Positions 32,497 to 39,689 of a stretch of DNA of 50,398 nt are shown in pieces. The stretch is from assembly GCF_028290435.1 (NCBI RefSeq), contig NZ_JAQGJV010000091.1:1-50398 (forward strand), in the 5' to 3' direction. The notes beneath the pieces are model-generated. The model saw only the letters and a list, made by a program, of their open reading frames with translations. It had not been told where the DNA came from and made no database searches. Position numbers and translations under genes: made by a program. The stretch is from Devosia sp. Its GTDB lineage: Bacteria > Pseudomonadota > Alphaproteobacteria > Rhizobiales > Devosiaceae. Every line of letters begins with the position of its first letter. The first letter of the stretch is position 1.

Positions 32497-33081
32497 ATGA
32501 CCACAATGGGCTCCGCTGATACGGCGTCACTCGATGCACGCAACGAAAAGCTGGTAATCTACTCGGTATTGCTGGCGCTATTCATGGCGGCCCTGGAGGA
32601 GACCATCGTCGGGCCGGCCATGGGGATATCTCCGGGGCACTTGGCGGCGGCGAGATGCTGGCCTGGTCCCCACAGCATACCTGCTGGCCGCGACGGCTTC
32701 GTCCCCGATTCTTGGCGCCATCGCCGATCTGCGCGGCCGCAAGACGGCGCTGCTGATCCGCGTGGGGCTGTTCCTGATGGGCTCGACGCTGGCCCACAAA
32801 CCTCACCATGCTGGTGGCTGCGCGTCTGGTGCAGGGCGCTGGCGCGGGCGGCTTGACCACCCTGTCCTTCGTCGTGATTTCCGACCGCGTGCCAATGTAC
32901 CGCCGGGCGAGCTACAGCGCCTACATTTCCACCATTTATGCGGTGGCTAGCGTGTTTGGACCGATCGCGGGCCCCAATGTGGACAATATCGGTTGTCGCG
33001 GCCGGACTGCTCAGCATCTGCGGATTGGCACTGTCCTGCCTGCCATCGCGCGCCCTCGAAGGCTACGTGAAAAAGGGCTGA
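32497..33081 (+). pseudogene. MFS drug-efflux-type transporter, remnant
   Basis: Fragments of a DHA2-like major facilitator appear in changing frames. LVIYSVLLALFMAALEETIVG starts from ATG 32497, AYLLAATASSPILGAIADLRG continues from about 32675 in a second frame, and MLVAARLVQGAGAGGLTTLS then VVISDRVPMYRRASYSAYIS follow from 32808 in a third. The last piece, VVAAGLLSICGLALSCLPSR, ends at TGA 33079-33081 in the first frame again. At least three frameshifts and a large internal deletion (most middle helices) are implied. It lies 14 bp after the GntR gene and was probably once co-transcribed with it. Confidence 0.85.
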
Positions 33082-34008
33082 TCACGCTAGTTCGGCCAGC
33101 CGCTTTCGCTGGCGAGAGATCATGCGTTCGACTTCGGCAATGGCTGTCGGCGCAAGAATGAGCCCAGGCATTCGCTGGGTGGCGCTTTTGATGGCTCCGC
33201 GCTTGACCAGCACGTGCTTGCGCACAGCCAGGCCAATGCCGGGCTGCTGCTCGTACCGCACCAGCGGCAGATAGGCCTCGAAGATATCCTGGGCCCGGTC
33301 ATGCTCGCCTGATGCCATCAGCCGGCAGACATCCACCATCATCTCGGGGTAGCCGAAGCCCGTCATCGCCCCATCGGCGCCACGCGCCATCTCCTCGGGC
33401 AGGAAAATGCCACCGTTGCCGCAGAGGATGGAAATCCGACGGCGACCCTTGGCCTCGGCCTCCCGCAGTGCGCTGATCTTGGCCAGCCCCGGCCAATCTT
33501 CGTGCTTGAGCATGACAATGCTGGGATTGGCTTCGATGGTCTGGCCCAATGCGACGGTGCTGATCTGCACGCCGGTCGATAGCGGAAAATCCTGTAGCAC
33601 GATCGGCACGTCGGCGCCGATCGTGGTGACGACCTGGGCATAATAGGTGATGATCTGCTCGTTGGTGCGCAGCGTCGGCGGCGGCGCCACCATGACGCCG
33701 GCGGCGCCCATGTCCATAGCGGCGTTGCTCAGCTCGCCAATGGCGGCCAGCCCCACCGCAGAAACACCAACGACGACAGGTCTGTCGCCAGCGCGTTTCA
33801 GGGTCAGACGCGTCACCTCCATGGCTTCCGCCTGGGTCAGCTTGGGCGCTTCACCCATCATGCCCAGAATGGTCAGGCCGTCGGCGCCGCTCTCGAAATA
33901 GAAATCGGTGACGCTGTCGATGCTGGCCGTGTCGATGGCGCCGGTTTCGGTGAAAGGGGTCACTGCGATGACGAAGACGCCATCGCTGTCGGCGGTGATA
34001 AGGGGCAT
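33082..34008 (-). CDS. Dihydrodipicolinate synthase (DapA)-family lyase
   Basis: The 308-aa TIM-barrel protein has the family GxxGE motif as LGMMGEAPKL and the Schiff-base lysine Lys168 in IVMLKHEDWPG. The catalytic tyrosine that normally stands in YNxPxRTG is absent; the segment reads LQDFPLSTG (Gln139). It is thus unlikely to be a lysine-pathway enzyme. It may be an aldolase or hydratase of the pathway, or altered in function. Second gene after binding protein 2, separated by a 64-bp gap with a hairpin. Convergent with the MFS remnant. Confidence 0.87.
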   Translation of the reverse strand: MPLITADSDGVFVIAVTPFTETGAIDTASIDSVTDFYFESGADGLTILGMMGEAPKLTQAEAMEVTRLTLKRAGDRPVVVGVSAVGLAAIGELSNAAMDMGAAGVMVAPPPTLRTNEQIITYYAQVVTTIGADVPIVLQDFPLSTGVQISTVALGQTIEANPSIVMLKHEDWPGLAKISALREAEAKGRRRISILCGNGGIFLPEEMARGADGAMTGFGYPEMMVDVCRLMASGEHDRAQDIFEAYLPLVRYEQQPGIGLAVRKHVLVKRGAIKSATQRMPGLILAPTAIAEVERMISRQRKRLAELA

Positions 34009-34033
34009 GGCAAATCCGATGAATCAAAAGGAG

Positions 34034-34064
34034 GGCGCCGCCGCAGGAAAAAACCGGCGGCGCC
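34034..34064 (-). terminator. Intercistronic hairpin after binding protein 2
   Basis: A perfect 10-bp GC stem (GGCGCCGCCG / CGGCGGCGCC) with an 11-nt loop lies 8 bp after the binding-protein stop; on the minus strand only a short TTTT follows. It is probably an attenuator or RNA-stabilising element comparable to the palindrome at 27776-27807. Confidence 0.65.
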
Positions 34065-34072
34065 GAAATGTG

Positions 34073-35053
34073 TTACTGGGCCGCGGGAACGTAGACGATG
34101 TCTGCAGCCTTCAGGTCGTTGGTCTTGCCATTGGACTTGTTGACGATTTCGATGTTGTGGTCGACGCGCGCCATATCCCAGACGTAGCCGTTTTTCTTGA
34201 ACACGTCGTTGTTGAAGGCGAAATCCATGGCGAACGGAACCGCTGCCACCTGGGTATCTCGCACCATGCCTTCGACCTGGTCGGTGATGGCGTCGATGGT
34301 GGCTTCGGGATTGGCCCGCGCGGCGTCGTATGAGCACTCGACGGCCTTGGCGAAGCGCGCGACGAGCCCCGGGTTCTTGGCGATCATCGCGTCCGAAGTG
34401 AACACCGAGGCGTTGTAGATGTCGAGTTTGTCGCCATAAAGGATCGAGCGAACCGACATGCCGGCAGCGCTGGCGATGGAGTTGAGCTGGACCGCAGACG
34501 TGATTGTGCTGGCCAGGGAATCGATCTGGTGCTGCAGTAACAGCCCGTTCAGCGCCGAGCCTTCCGCGGTGATCTGTTCGACCTTGGAATAGTCGCCGCC
34601 GTCCAGTTCCACGCCCAGCGGCAGGAACTGCATGGCGGAGTTCCCCACGGACGAGCCGACCGAATGGCCTACGAGATCCTTAAGGGTCTTGATCGGGCTG
34701 TCGTCGAGCACTGCCAGGGCCATGGGAGAAACCGCAACGATCGGCACGATGGCCTTGATCGGCGCCTGGCTCTCGGCGATCGCGCCGATGATGACGCCAA
34801 GATCTGTCACCGAGAAGTCGGCCGCGCCGCTGGAAACCTTGGTGACGGCGTCGGCCGCGCCATAGCCGCGCGAAATGGTGACGTTGATGTCCTGGTCGGT
34901 GAAGCATCCCTTCTCGACCCCATAATAATAGGCCGCCGAAGTGCCGCCCGGCGTCCAGTCCAGCTGAAACGCAACATCATCTGCGGCAAAGGCGGTCCCA
35001 GCCTGCAGAACCAGAGCCAGCGCGGCAAGCGCGCCCAGCGGCTTCGCCATCAT
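34073..35053 (-). CDS. ABC substrate-binding protein, NMT1 type (importer 2)
   Basis: The 326-aa periplasmic protein has the signal peptide MMAKPLGALAALALVLQAGT (cleavage after AFA). It opens with VAFQLDWTPGGTSAAYYYGVEKG, the NMT1/THI5 pattern also seen in pyrimidine and HMP-precursor binding proteins. A GGGAA site supports ATG 35053, with ATG 35050 as alternative. Its permease and ATPase are not adjacent but lie 1.4 kb away at 36453-38062, after the M20 gene. The split arrangement is inferred from proximity and shared operator-like sites. Confidence 0.9.
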   Translation of the reverse strand: MMAKPLGALAALALVLQAGTAFAADDVAFQLDWTPGGTSAAYYYGVEKGCFTDQDINVTISRGYGAADAVTKVSSGAADFSVTDLGVIIGAIAESQAPIKAIVPIVAVSPMALAVLDDSPIKTLKDLVGHSVGSSVGNSAMQFLPLGVELDGGDYSKVEQITAEGSALNGLLLQHQIDSLASTITSAVQLNSIASAAGMSVRSILYGDKLDIYNASVFTSDAMIAKNPGLVARFAKAVECSYDAARANPEATIDAITDQVEGMVRDTQVAAVPFAMDFAFNNDVFKKNGYVWDMARVDHNIEIVNKSNGKTNDLKAADIVYVPAAQ

Positions 35054-35091
35054 GGTAGTTCCCTTCCTGTCCAACATTGCTTGTTTGCAAG

Positions 35092-35112
35092 TGGCATACC
35101 AATAGAATACCG
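35092..35112. promoter_or_regulatory. Operator-like site G
   Basis: TGGCATACCA (35092-35101) and TAGAATACCG (35103-35112) in 11-bp register, between divergent binding protein 2 (39 bp to its start) and the M20 gene (90 bp to its start). It could control both. Confidence 0.6.
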
Positions 35113-35202
35113 TGGGTGTGTCGTCCAGCGCCTATCGTATGGGCGAGCCGCATTATCGCCCGTTTATTCCTCAGATGGGCCAAGTAAGAAAAGGAACCGC
35201 CA

Positions 35203-36387
35203 ATGGAGATGGAAAAAATTCTGGCTGCACTGCGTCGGCATGGGCCCGAGATGGTGGCCTTCCGCCATGATCTGCACATGCACCCTGAGACCTGTTACGA
35301 GGAGCACCGCACTGCAGCCAAGGTACTGGAAAAACTGAACGAATGGGGCATCGAAGCCACCACCGGCATTGCCGGCACCGGTATCGTCGCGGTGATCCGA
35401 GGCAGTCGTCCCGGCAACCGCGCTATTGGACTGCGAGCCGATATGGACGCGCTCAACATGGTTGAGTCCAATACCTTCGCGCACCGGTCGACCTACCCGA
35501 ACAAGATGCATGGCTGCGGCCATGACGGGCACACCACCATGCTGCTGGGCGCGGCCCGCTATCTCAAGAACAACCCCGATTTTGCCGGCACGGTGAACTG
35601 CTTTTTCCAACCGGCCGAGGAAGGCGGCGCTGGCGGGCTGCGCATGATCGAAGAAGGTCTGTTCCAGCGCTTCCCCTGCGACAGCGTCTATTCGCTACAC
35701 AACAAGCCAGGCATCCCCGTTGGCAAGTTCGTCACCCGTTCAGGCCCTCAACTGGCCTGCGCCGATAGCTGGACCGTGACGTTCCAGGGCACGGGCGGGC
35801 ATGGCGGCGCGCCGGAAAAGTCGACCGATACAACGATCCCCTTGGCGCAGTTCATCCTAGGCATCCAGACCATTATCGCGCGCAACGTGCCCGCGCTCGA
35901 ATCGGCGGTGCTCAGCATCGGCACGGTCCATGGCGGGCTCAGCTTTAACGTCATGCCGAGCGAGATCGTCGTCACCGGCACTACGCGCTGCCACAAGCCG
36001 GAAATTCGCGACCTGCTGGAAAAGCGCCTCACCGAAATTGCCCAGGGTGCCGCCGCGATGAGCCACTGCACCGTCGTGATCGACTACCAGCGCGGCTACC
36101 CGCCGCTGATCAACACGCGGGCCGAGACCGACAAGGCGATCGCCGCTGCCGCCGCAGTCGTGGGCATCGAGAATGTCGACGGCGACAATCCGCCGATCAA
36201 CGCTGCCGACGACTTTGCCTACATGTTGCGCGAGCGCCCCGGCTGCAATGTGATGATGGGCAATGGCGACGGACCGCAGTGGAAAAACAACCACATGCCC
36301 GGCTACGATTTCAATGACGAAGCCATCCCCTTTGGGTCGGCCTACTGGATCTCGATCGTCAACGAGGAACTCAACCAGCCGGCCTGA
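35203..36387 (+). CDS. M20 metallopeptidase-family amidohydrolase (hippurate hydrolase-like)
   Basis: The 394-aa di-zinc enzyme of the HipO/N-acyl-amino-acid amidohydrolase group has RHDLHMHPETCYEE, MHGCGHDGHTTMLLG, QPAEEGGAGG and the dimerisation-domain GTGGHGGAPEKS. It hydrolyses an N-acyl or carbamoyl amide bond in the cytosol. AAAAGGAA lies about 10 bp before the ATG. It is a single-gene unit opposite binding protein 2, closed by a bidirectional terminator. Confidence 0.93.
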   Translation: MEMEKILAALRRHGPEMVAFRHDLHMHPETCYEEHRTAAKVLEKLNEWGIEATTGIAGTGIVAVIRGSRPGNRAIGLRADMDALNMVESNTFAHRSTYPNKMHGCGHDGHTTMLLGAARYLKNNPDFAGTVNCFFQPAEEGGAGGLRMIEEGLFQRFPCDSVYSLHNKPGIPVGKFVTRSGPQLACADSWTVTFQGTGGHGGAPEKSTDTTIPLAQFILGIQTIIARNVPALESAVLSIGTVHGGLSFNVMPSEIVVTGTTRCHKPEIRDLLEKRLTEIAQGAAAMSHCTVVIDYQRGYPPLINTRAETDKAIAAAAAVVGIENVDGDNPPINAADDFAYMLRERPGCNVMMGNGDGPQWKNNHMPGYDFNDEAIPFGSAYWISIVNEELNQPA

Positions 36388-36405
36388 CGACAAAACCCAT
36401 CAGAC

Positions 36406-36438
36406 GAAAAAAGCGGGTCCAGCGACCCGCCTTTTTTT
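36406..36438. terminator. Bidirectional rho-independent terminator
   Basis: Stem GCGGGTC / GACCCGC with loop CAGC, flanked by seven A residues on the left and seven T residues on the right. It serves both the M20 gene (plus) and the permease 2 transcript (minus). Confidence 0.92.
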
Positions 36439-36452
36439 GTTTGCCGCGCGGG

Positions 36453-37220
36453 TCAGTGACCGGCGACCCGCCGGATGGACCAGGGAAAAACCATACGATG
36501 CAGTAGGTTGATGCCCTCATAGAGCAGCACGCTGATGATGGCGAGCATGACCACGCAGGCCATGGCAGTGGGAATGGCGAATTGGGCCGTCGATGAGGTG
36601 ACGAGGAAGCCGAGGCCCTTATTGGCATTGACGAACTCGGCCACCACGGCGCCGACAACCGCCACCGTAACGCCGATGCGCAGCCCGCCGAAAATAAAGG
36701 TCACGGCGTGGGGCAGCCGCACGGTGATGATCTCGGCCAGCGGCGAAGCGCCGGCGACGCGGGCTAGGTCCAGCATTTCCTCGGGTGTATCGAGGATACC
36801 GGTGGCGGTCGCCACCATGATCGGGAAGAACGCGATCAACGTGACGATGATTAGCCGTGCGGTCATGTCGGTCCCGAAGACCACGACGAGAATTGGGGCA
36901 ATGGCCACGATGGGAATGGCGTTGAGGAACACGATCAACGGATAGATTGCTTCCGACGTCAAACGATTGACCGAAACTAGGACGCCAAGCGGAATGCCGA
37001 CAAGGCAGGACAGGGCGAAGCCGATCAGGATCGTGGTCAGCGTTTCCAGCGTATTGGAGAACAGGGCCGGACCGAGCCGAGCGCCGCCTCTGACGATCTC
37101 GAGGGGCGAGGGCATCAGATAGACGGGGATGGCGAAGACCCAGCTCGCGATCTGCCACAGCGCCAGGAACAGGATGAAAGCGACGAGGGGCAGGACGATG
37201 CGGCGCTGCGTGGCGGTCAT
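36453..37220 (-). CDS. ABC transporter permease, NitT/TauT type (importer 2)
   Basis: The 255-aa inner-membrane protein has about six helices and the coupling loop ARVAGASPLAEIITVRLPHA. The start overlaps the ATPase 2 stop by 4 bp (ATGA). It resembles permease 1 in layout and family. It is expected to work with binding protein 2. Confidence 0.92.
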   Translation of the reverse strand: MTATQRRIVLPLVAFILFLALWQIASWVFAIPVYLMPSPLEIVRGGARLGPALFSNTLETLTTILIGFALSCLVGIPLGVLVSVNRLTSEAIYPLIVFLNAIPIVAIAPILVVVFGTDMTARLIIVTLIAFFPIMVATATGILDTPEEMLDLARVAGASPLAEIITVRLPHAVTFIFGGLRIGVTVAVVGAVVAEFVNANKGLGFLVTSSTAQFAIPTAMACVVMLAIISVLLYEGINLLHRMVFPWSIRRVAGH

Positions 37221-38062
37221 CGGGTGATCTCCCTTTTGGCGCGGGGTCCAAAGATGTCGTCGCGGATACGCTTGGAATAGTCGAGGAACGCAGGCACCGC
37301 GGCGGTTTCGTGTGAGCGTGGCTTGGCAATGTCGATATCGATCAAGTCCTGCAATCGACCCGGGCGGGCCGACATGACCGCTACCCGATCTGACAGCAGC
37401 ACGGCCTCGCTGATCGAATGGGTGACCAGCAGGATGGTTTTTCTGGTGCTGGCATGAATATCGAGCAGGTCAAGCTGCAAATCCTCTCGCGTCAACGCGT
37501 CGAGCGCTCCAAACGGTTCGTCCATCAGCAATATCTTGGGATCGAGAATGAGGCTGCGGGCGATAGCGGCGCGCTGCTGCATGCCGCCCGACAATTCATT
37601 GGGCATGCTTTCAGCCATGTCGGCCAGACCGACGAGGTCAAGCAGTTCCATGGCGCGGGTCCGGTCGGCGGCCGTCACTCGACGCAGCACCCTTACGGGA
37701 TAGAGAACATTGTTGATTACGCTCGACCACGGCAGCAGCGTCGGGCGCTGGAATACGATCGCCACCTCGGAAAACCCGCGCGCCCTGGCACCGCCACCGA
37801 TCCAGATGTCGCCGCTTGTGGGCTTGAGCAATCCGGCCAGCATGCGCACTACGGTCGACTTGCCGCAGCCGGACGGCCCGCACAGGGAGAAGATTTCTTC
37901 CTTGTTGATAGTCAGGTTGAAGTCGTCAACCGCGACCACTGGGTCACCACGCTTTGTTTGGAAAGTCACGCCGACATGGGCCAGTTCGATCAGCGGCTTC
38001 TGCTCCGCTGCTGATGCGGTGGCGGCAAGCGCAGCGTTCGGCATTTCGGGAACTGCGAGCAT
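37217..38062 (-). CDS. ABC transporter ATP-binding protein, SsuB/TauB type (importer 2)
   Basis: The 281-aa ATPase has Walker A GPSGCGKSTVV, signature LSGGMQQR and Walker B LLMDEPFGALDALTRED, with the H-loop in LVTHSISEA. The frame is open back to 38224, but ATG 38062 is preferred: GAGG lies 9 bp upstream, and the extension would cover operator-like site H and is not protein-like. First gene of the ATPase-permease unit. Confidence 0.93.
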   Translation of the reverse strand: MLAVPEMPNAALAATASAAEQKPLIELAHVGVTFQTKRGDPVVAVDDFNLTINKEEIFSLCGPSGCGKSTVVRMLAGLLKPTSGDIWIGGGARARGFSEVAIVFQRPTLLPWSSVINNVLYPVRVLRRVTAADRTRAMELLDLVGLADMAESMPNELSGGMQQRAAIARSLILDPKILLMDEPFGALDALTREDLQLDLLDIHASTRKTILLVTHSISEAVLLSDRVAVMSARPGRLQDLIDIDIAKPRSHETAAVPAFLDYSKRIRDDIFGPRAKREITR

Positions 38063-38117
38063 TGGATGGCGCCTCGTATCGACTTGAACTGATACGCTCC
38101 ACGAGTGGAGCATCTTT

Positions 38118-38140
38118 TTTGGTATACCAAATGTAGACCG
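38118..38140. promoter_or_regulatory. Operator-like site H
   Basis: A perfect 14-bp palindrome TTTGGTATACCAAA (38118-38131) contains TGGTATACCA and is followed after one base by ATGTAGACCG (38131-38140). It lies 56 bp upstream of the ATPase 2 start. Confidence 0.65.
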
Positions 38141-38237
38141 AACTTGCCAAGGCGTTTGCATCGTTCGCGAGTAAAAGCAGAACTTGAGCAGATTTCCTAA
38201 AAACTGATCTGGAACAGCTTGCATGCCTTACGGTCAA

Positions 38238-38258
38238 CGGTATACCAACGATACACCG
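38238..38258. promoter_or_regulatory. Operator-like site I
   Basis: CGGTATACCA (38238-38247) and CGATACACCG (38249-38258) in 11-bp register, 30 bp upstream of the SDR 2 start. Together with site H it covers the divergent promoter region. Confidence 0.6.
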
Positions 38259-38288
38259 ATCCTGGCAACGCACTCGGATTTCTCGCCA

Positions 38289-38963
38289 ATGCCAACAATT
38301 TTGATCTCGGGCGCCAATCGCGGCATCGGTCTGGAGCTGGCGCGGCAGTTCGCTGCGGACGGCTGGAAAGTGTTGGGCACAGCGCGTGACCCCGACGGAG
38401 CCGGCGACCTCAAGGCGCTCGGCGCCTCGGTGCTGCCGCTGCAAGTGACCGAGCAGACATCGATTGACGCGCTTGCCCAGACTCTTGCGAACGAACCCAT
38501 TGACGTGCTGATCGCCAATGCAGGGATTGCCATCAATCTGGCTGCCAAGCCGGCGGAGGTGACGCGGGCAGACTTCCTCAAGGTTGTCGCGACCAATACC
38601 TTCGCGCCGCTGGCGCTGGCTGCCGCGATCAAACCCAACCTGCTGGCCGGACAGATGCGGATTGCCACGGCGATGTCGAGCCTGATGAGCTCCATCAGCG
38701 CCAATGATTGGGCCACGCAATACACGTACCGCGCTTCCAAGACCGGGCTGAACGCGGTGTGGTCGGCGTTGGCGCTGGAATGGGCGCCGCTGGGCATCAC
38801 CTGCGCATTGCTGCGGCCCGGCATGGTCGCGACGCAGATGACCGATTTCAAAGGTATCGACGTCCGCGACAGCGTTGCCGGGATGAAGGGCGTGGTCGAG
38901 CAGCTGACGCCGGCCGATGCGGGCCGCATCATTGGCTATGACGGCACCGATGTGCCGTGGTGA
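38289..38963 (+). CDS. Short-chain dehydrogenase/reductase (SDR 2)
   Basis: The 224-aa oxidoreductase has the NAD(P) motif SGANRGIG (residues 7-14), IANAGIA (NNAG equivalent) and Tyr-x3-Lys in YTYRASKTGL. It ends with the C-terminal GYDGTDVPW, shared in form with SDR 3 (YGYDCQVVPW). The upstream frame to 38223 crosses site I, so ATG 38289 is used. First gene of the SDR-SDR-serine hydrolase unit. Substrate unknown. Confidence 0.9.
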   Translation: MPTILISGANRGIGLELARQFAADGWKVLGTARDPDGAGDLKALGASVLPLQVTEQTSIDALAQTLANEPIDVLIANAGIAINLAAKPAEVTRADFLKVVATNTFAPLALAAAIKPNLLAGQMRIATAMSSLMSSISANDWATQYTYRASKTGLNAVWSALALEWAPLGITCALLRPGMVATQMTDFKGIDVRDSVAGMKGVVEQLTPADAGRIIGYDGTDVPW

Positions 38964-38981
38964 CGGTTTAGGGGATCCAAG

Positions 38982-39665
38982 ATGCCAAGTGTTTTGATTA
39001 CCGGCGCCAATCGGGGTATCGGGCTGGAGTTTGCCCGCCAATATACCGCCGCCGGCTGGCAGGTCATCGCCGCCAACCGCACACCCTTCGCGCCGAAGGA
39101 CTTTGCCAGCCTGGGCTACGATATCGTCGAGTTCCGCTATGACGCCATGGATGACAAGAGCGCTGCCGCCATGGCTGGCCGGCTCGGTGGACGGCCGATC
39201 GATGTGGTCATCATCAATGCCGGCATCAGCCCTGACGAGGATTTGCCGCCCGAGGCGATCACGCCCGAGCATTGGCAAAAGATCATGCTGACCAACACCT
39301 TTGCGCCGCTTCACCTGGCGAGCCTGCTCGAGCCCAATCTGCGTGCGGGCGACGGCAAGGTGCTCGCCGCCATATCAAGCCTCGCGGCTTCGGCGACCTT
39401 GTACAAGCTGCCGCGGCAATTCGCCTATCGTGCCTCCAAGGCCGCCCTCAACCAGGTGCTGCGCAATCTTTCGATCGACTGGCGCGACTGGGGCTGCATG
39501 ACGGTTGCCCTGCGGCCGGGGCGCGTTCAGACGCGCATGAGCGGGTTTGCCGGAGACCTGACGCCGGAACAGTCGGTGAGCGGCATGCGCGAAGTGATCG
39601 CCAGCCTGACGCCAACCACGAGCGGGCTGCATTACGGCTACGATTGCCAGGTGGTGCCCTGGTAG
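38982..39665 (+). CDS. Short-chain dehydrogenase/reductase (SDR 3)
   Basis: The 227-aa paralog of SDR 2 follows it after 18 bp. It has TGANRGIG, IINAGIS and FAYRASKAAL (Tyr-x3-Lys). The two share the N-terminal TGANRGIG layout and the end PW, so a tandem duplication is likely. They may act as a heteromer or on successive intermediates. Confidence 0.9.
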   Translation: MPSVLITGANRGIGLEFARQYTAAGWQVIAANRTPFAPKDFASLGYDIVEFRYDAMDDKSAAAMAGRLGGRPIDVVIINAGISPDEDLPPEAITPEHWQKIMLTNTFAPLHLASLLEPNLRAGDGKVLAAISSLAASATLYKLPRQFAYRASKAALNQVLRNLSIDWRDWGCMTVALRPGRVQTRMSGFAGDLTPEQSVSGMREVIASLTPTTSGLHYGYDCQVVPW

Positions 39666-39689
39666 GCACCGTATCGGGAGACAGGCGCC

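Noticed and set aside
37944..39314. A 456-aa open frame on the minus strand
   Set aside because: It crosses the promoter region with sites H and I and runs antisense to SDR 2; no protein-like features.
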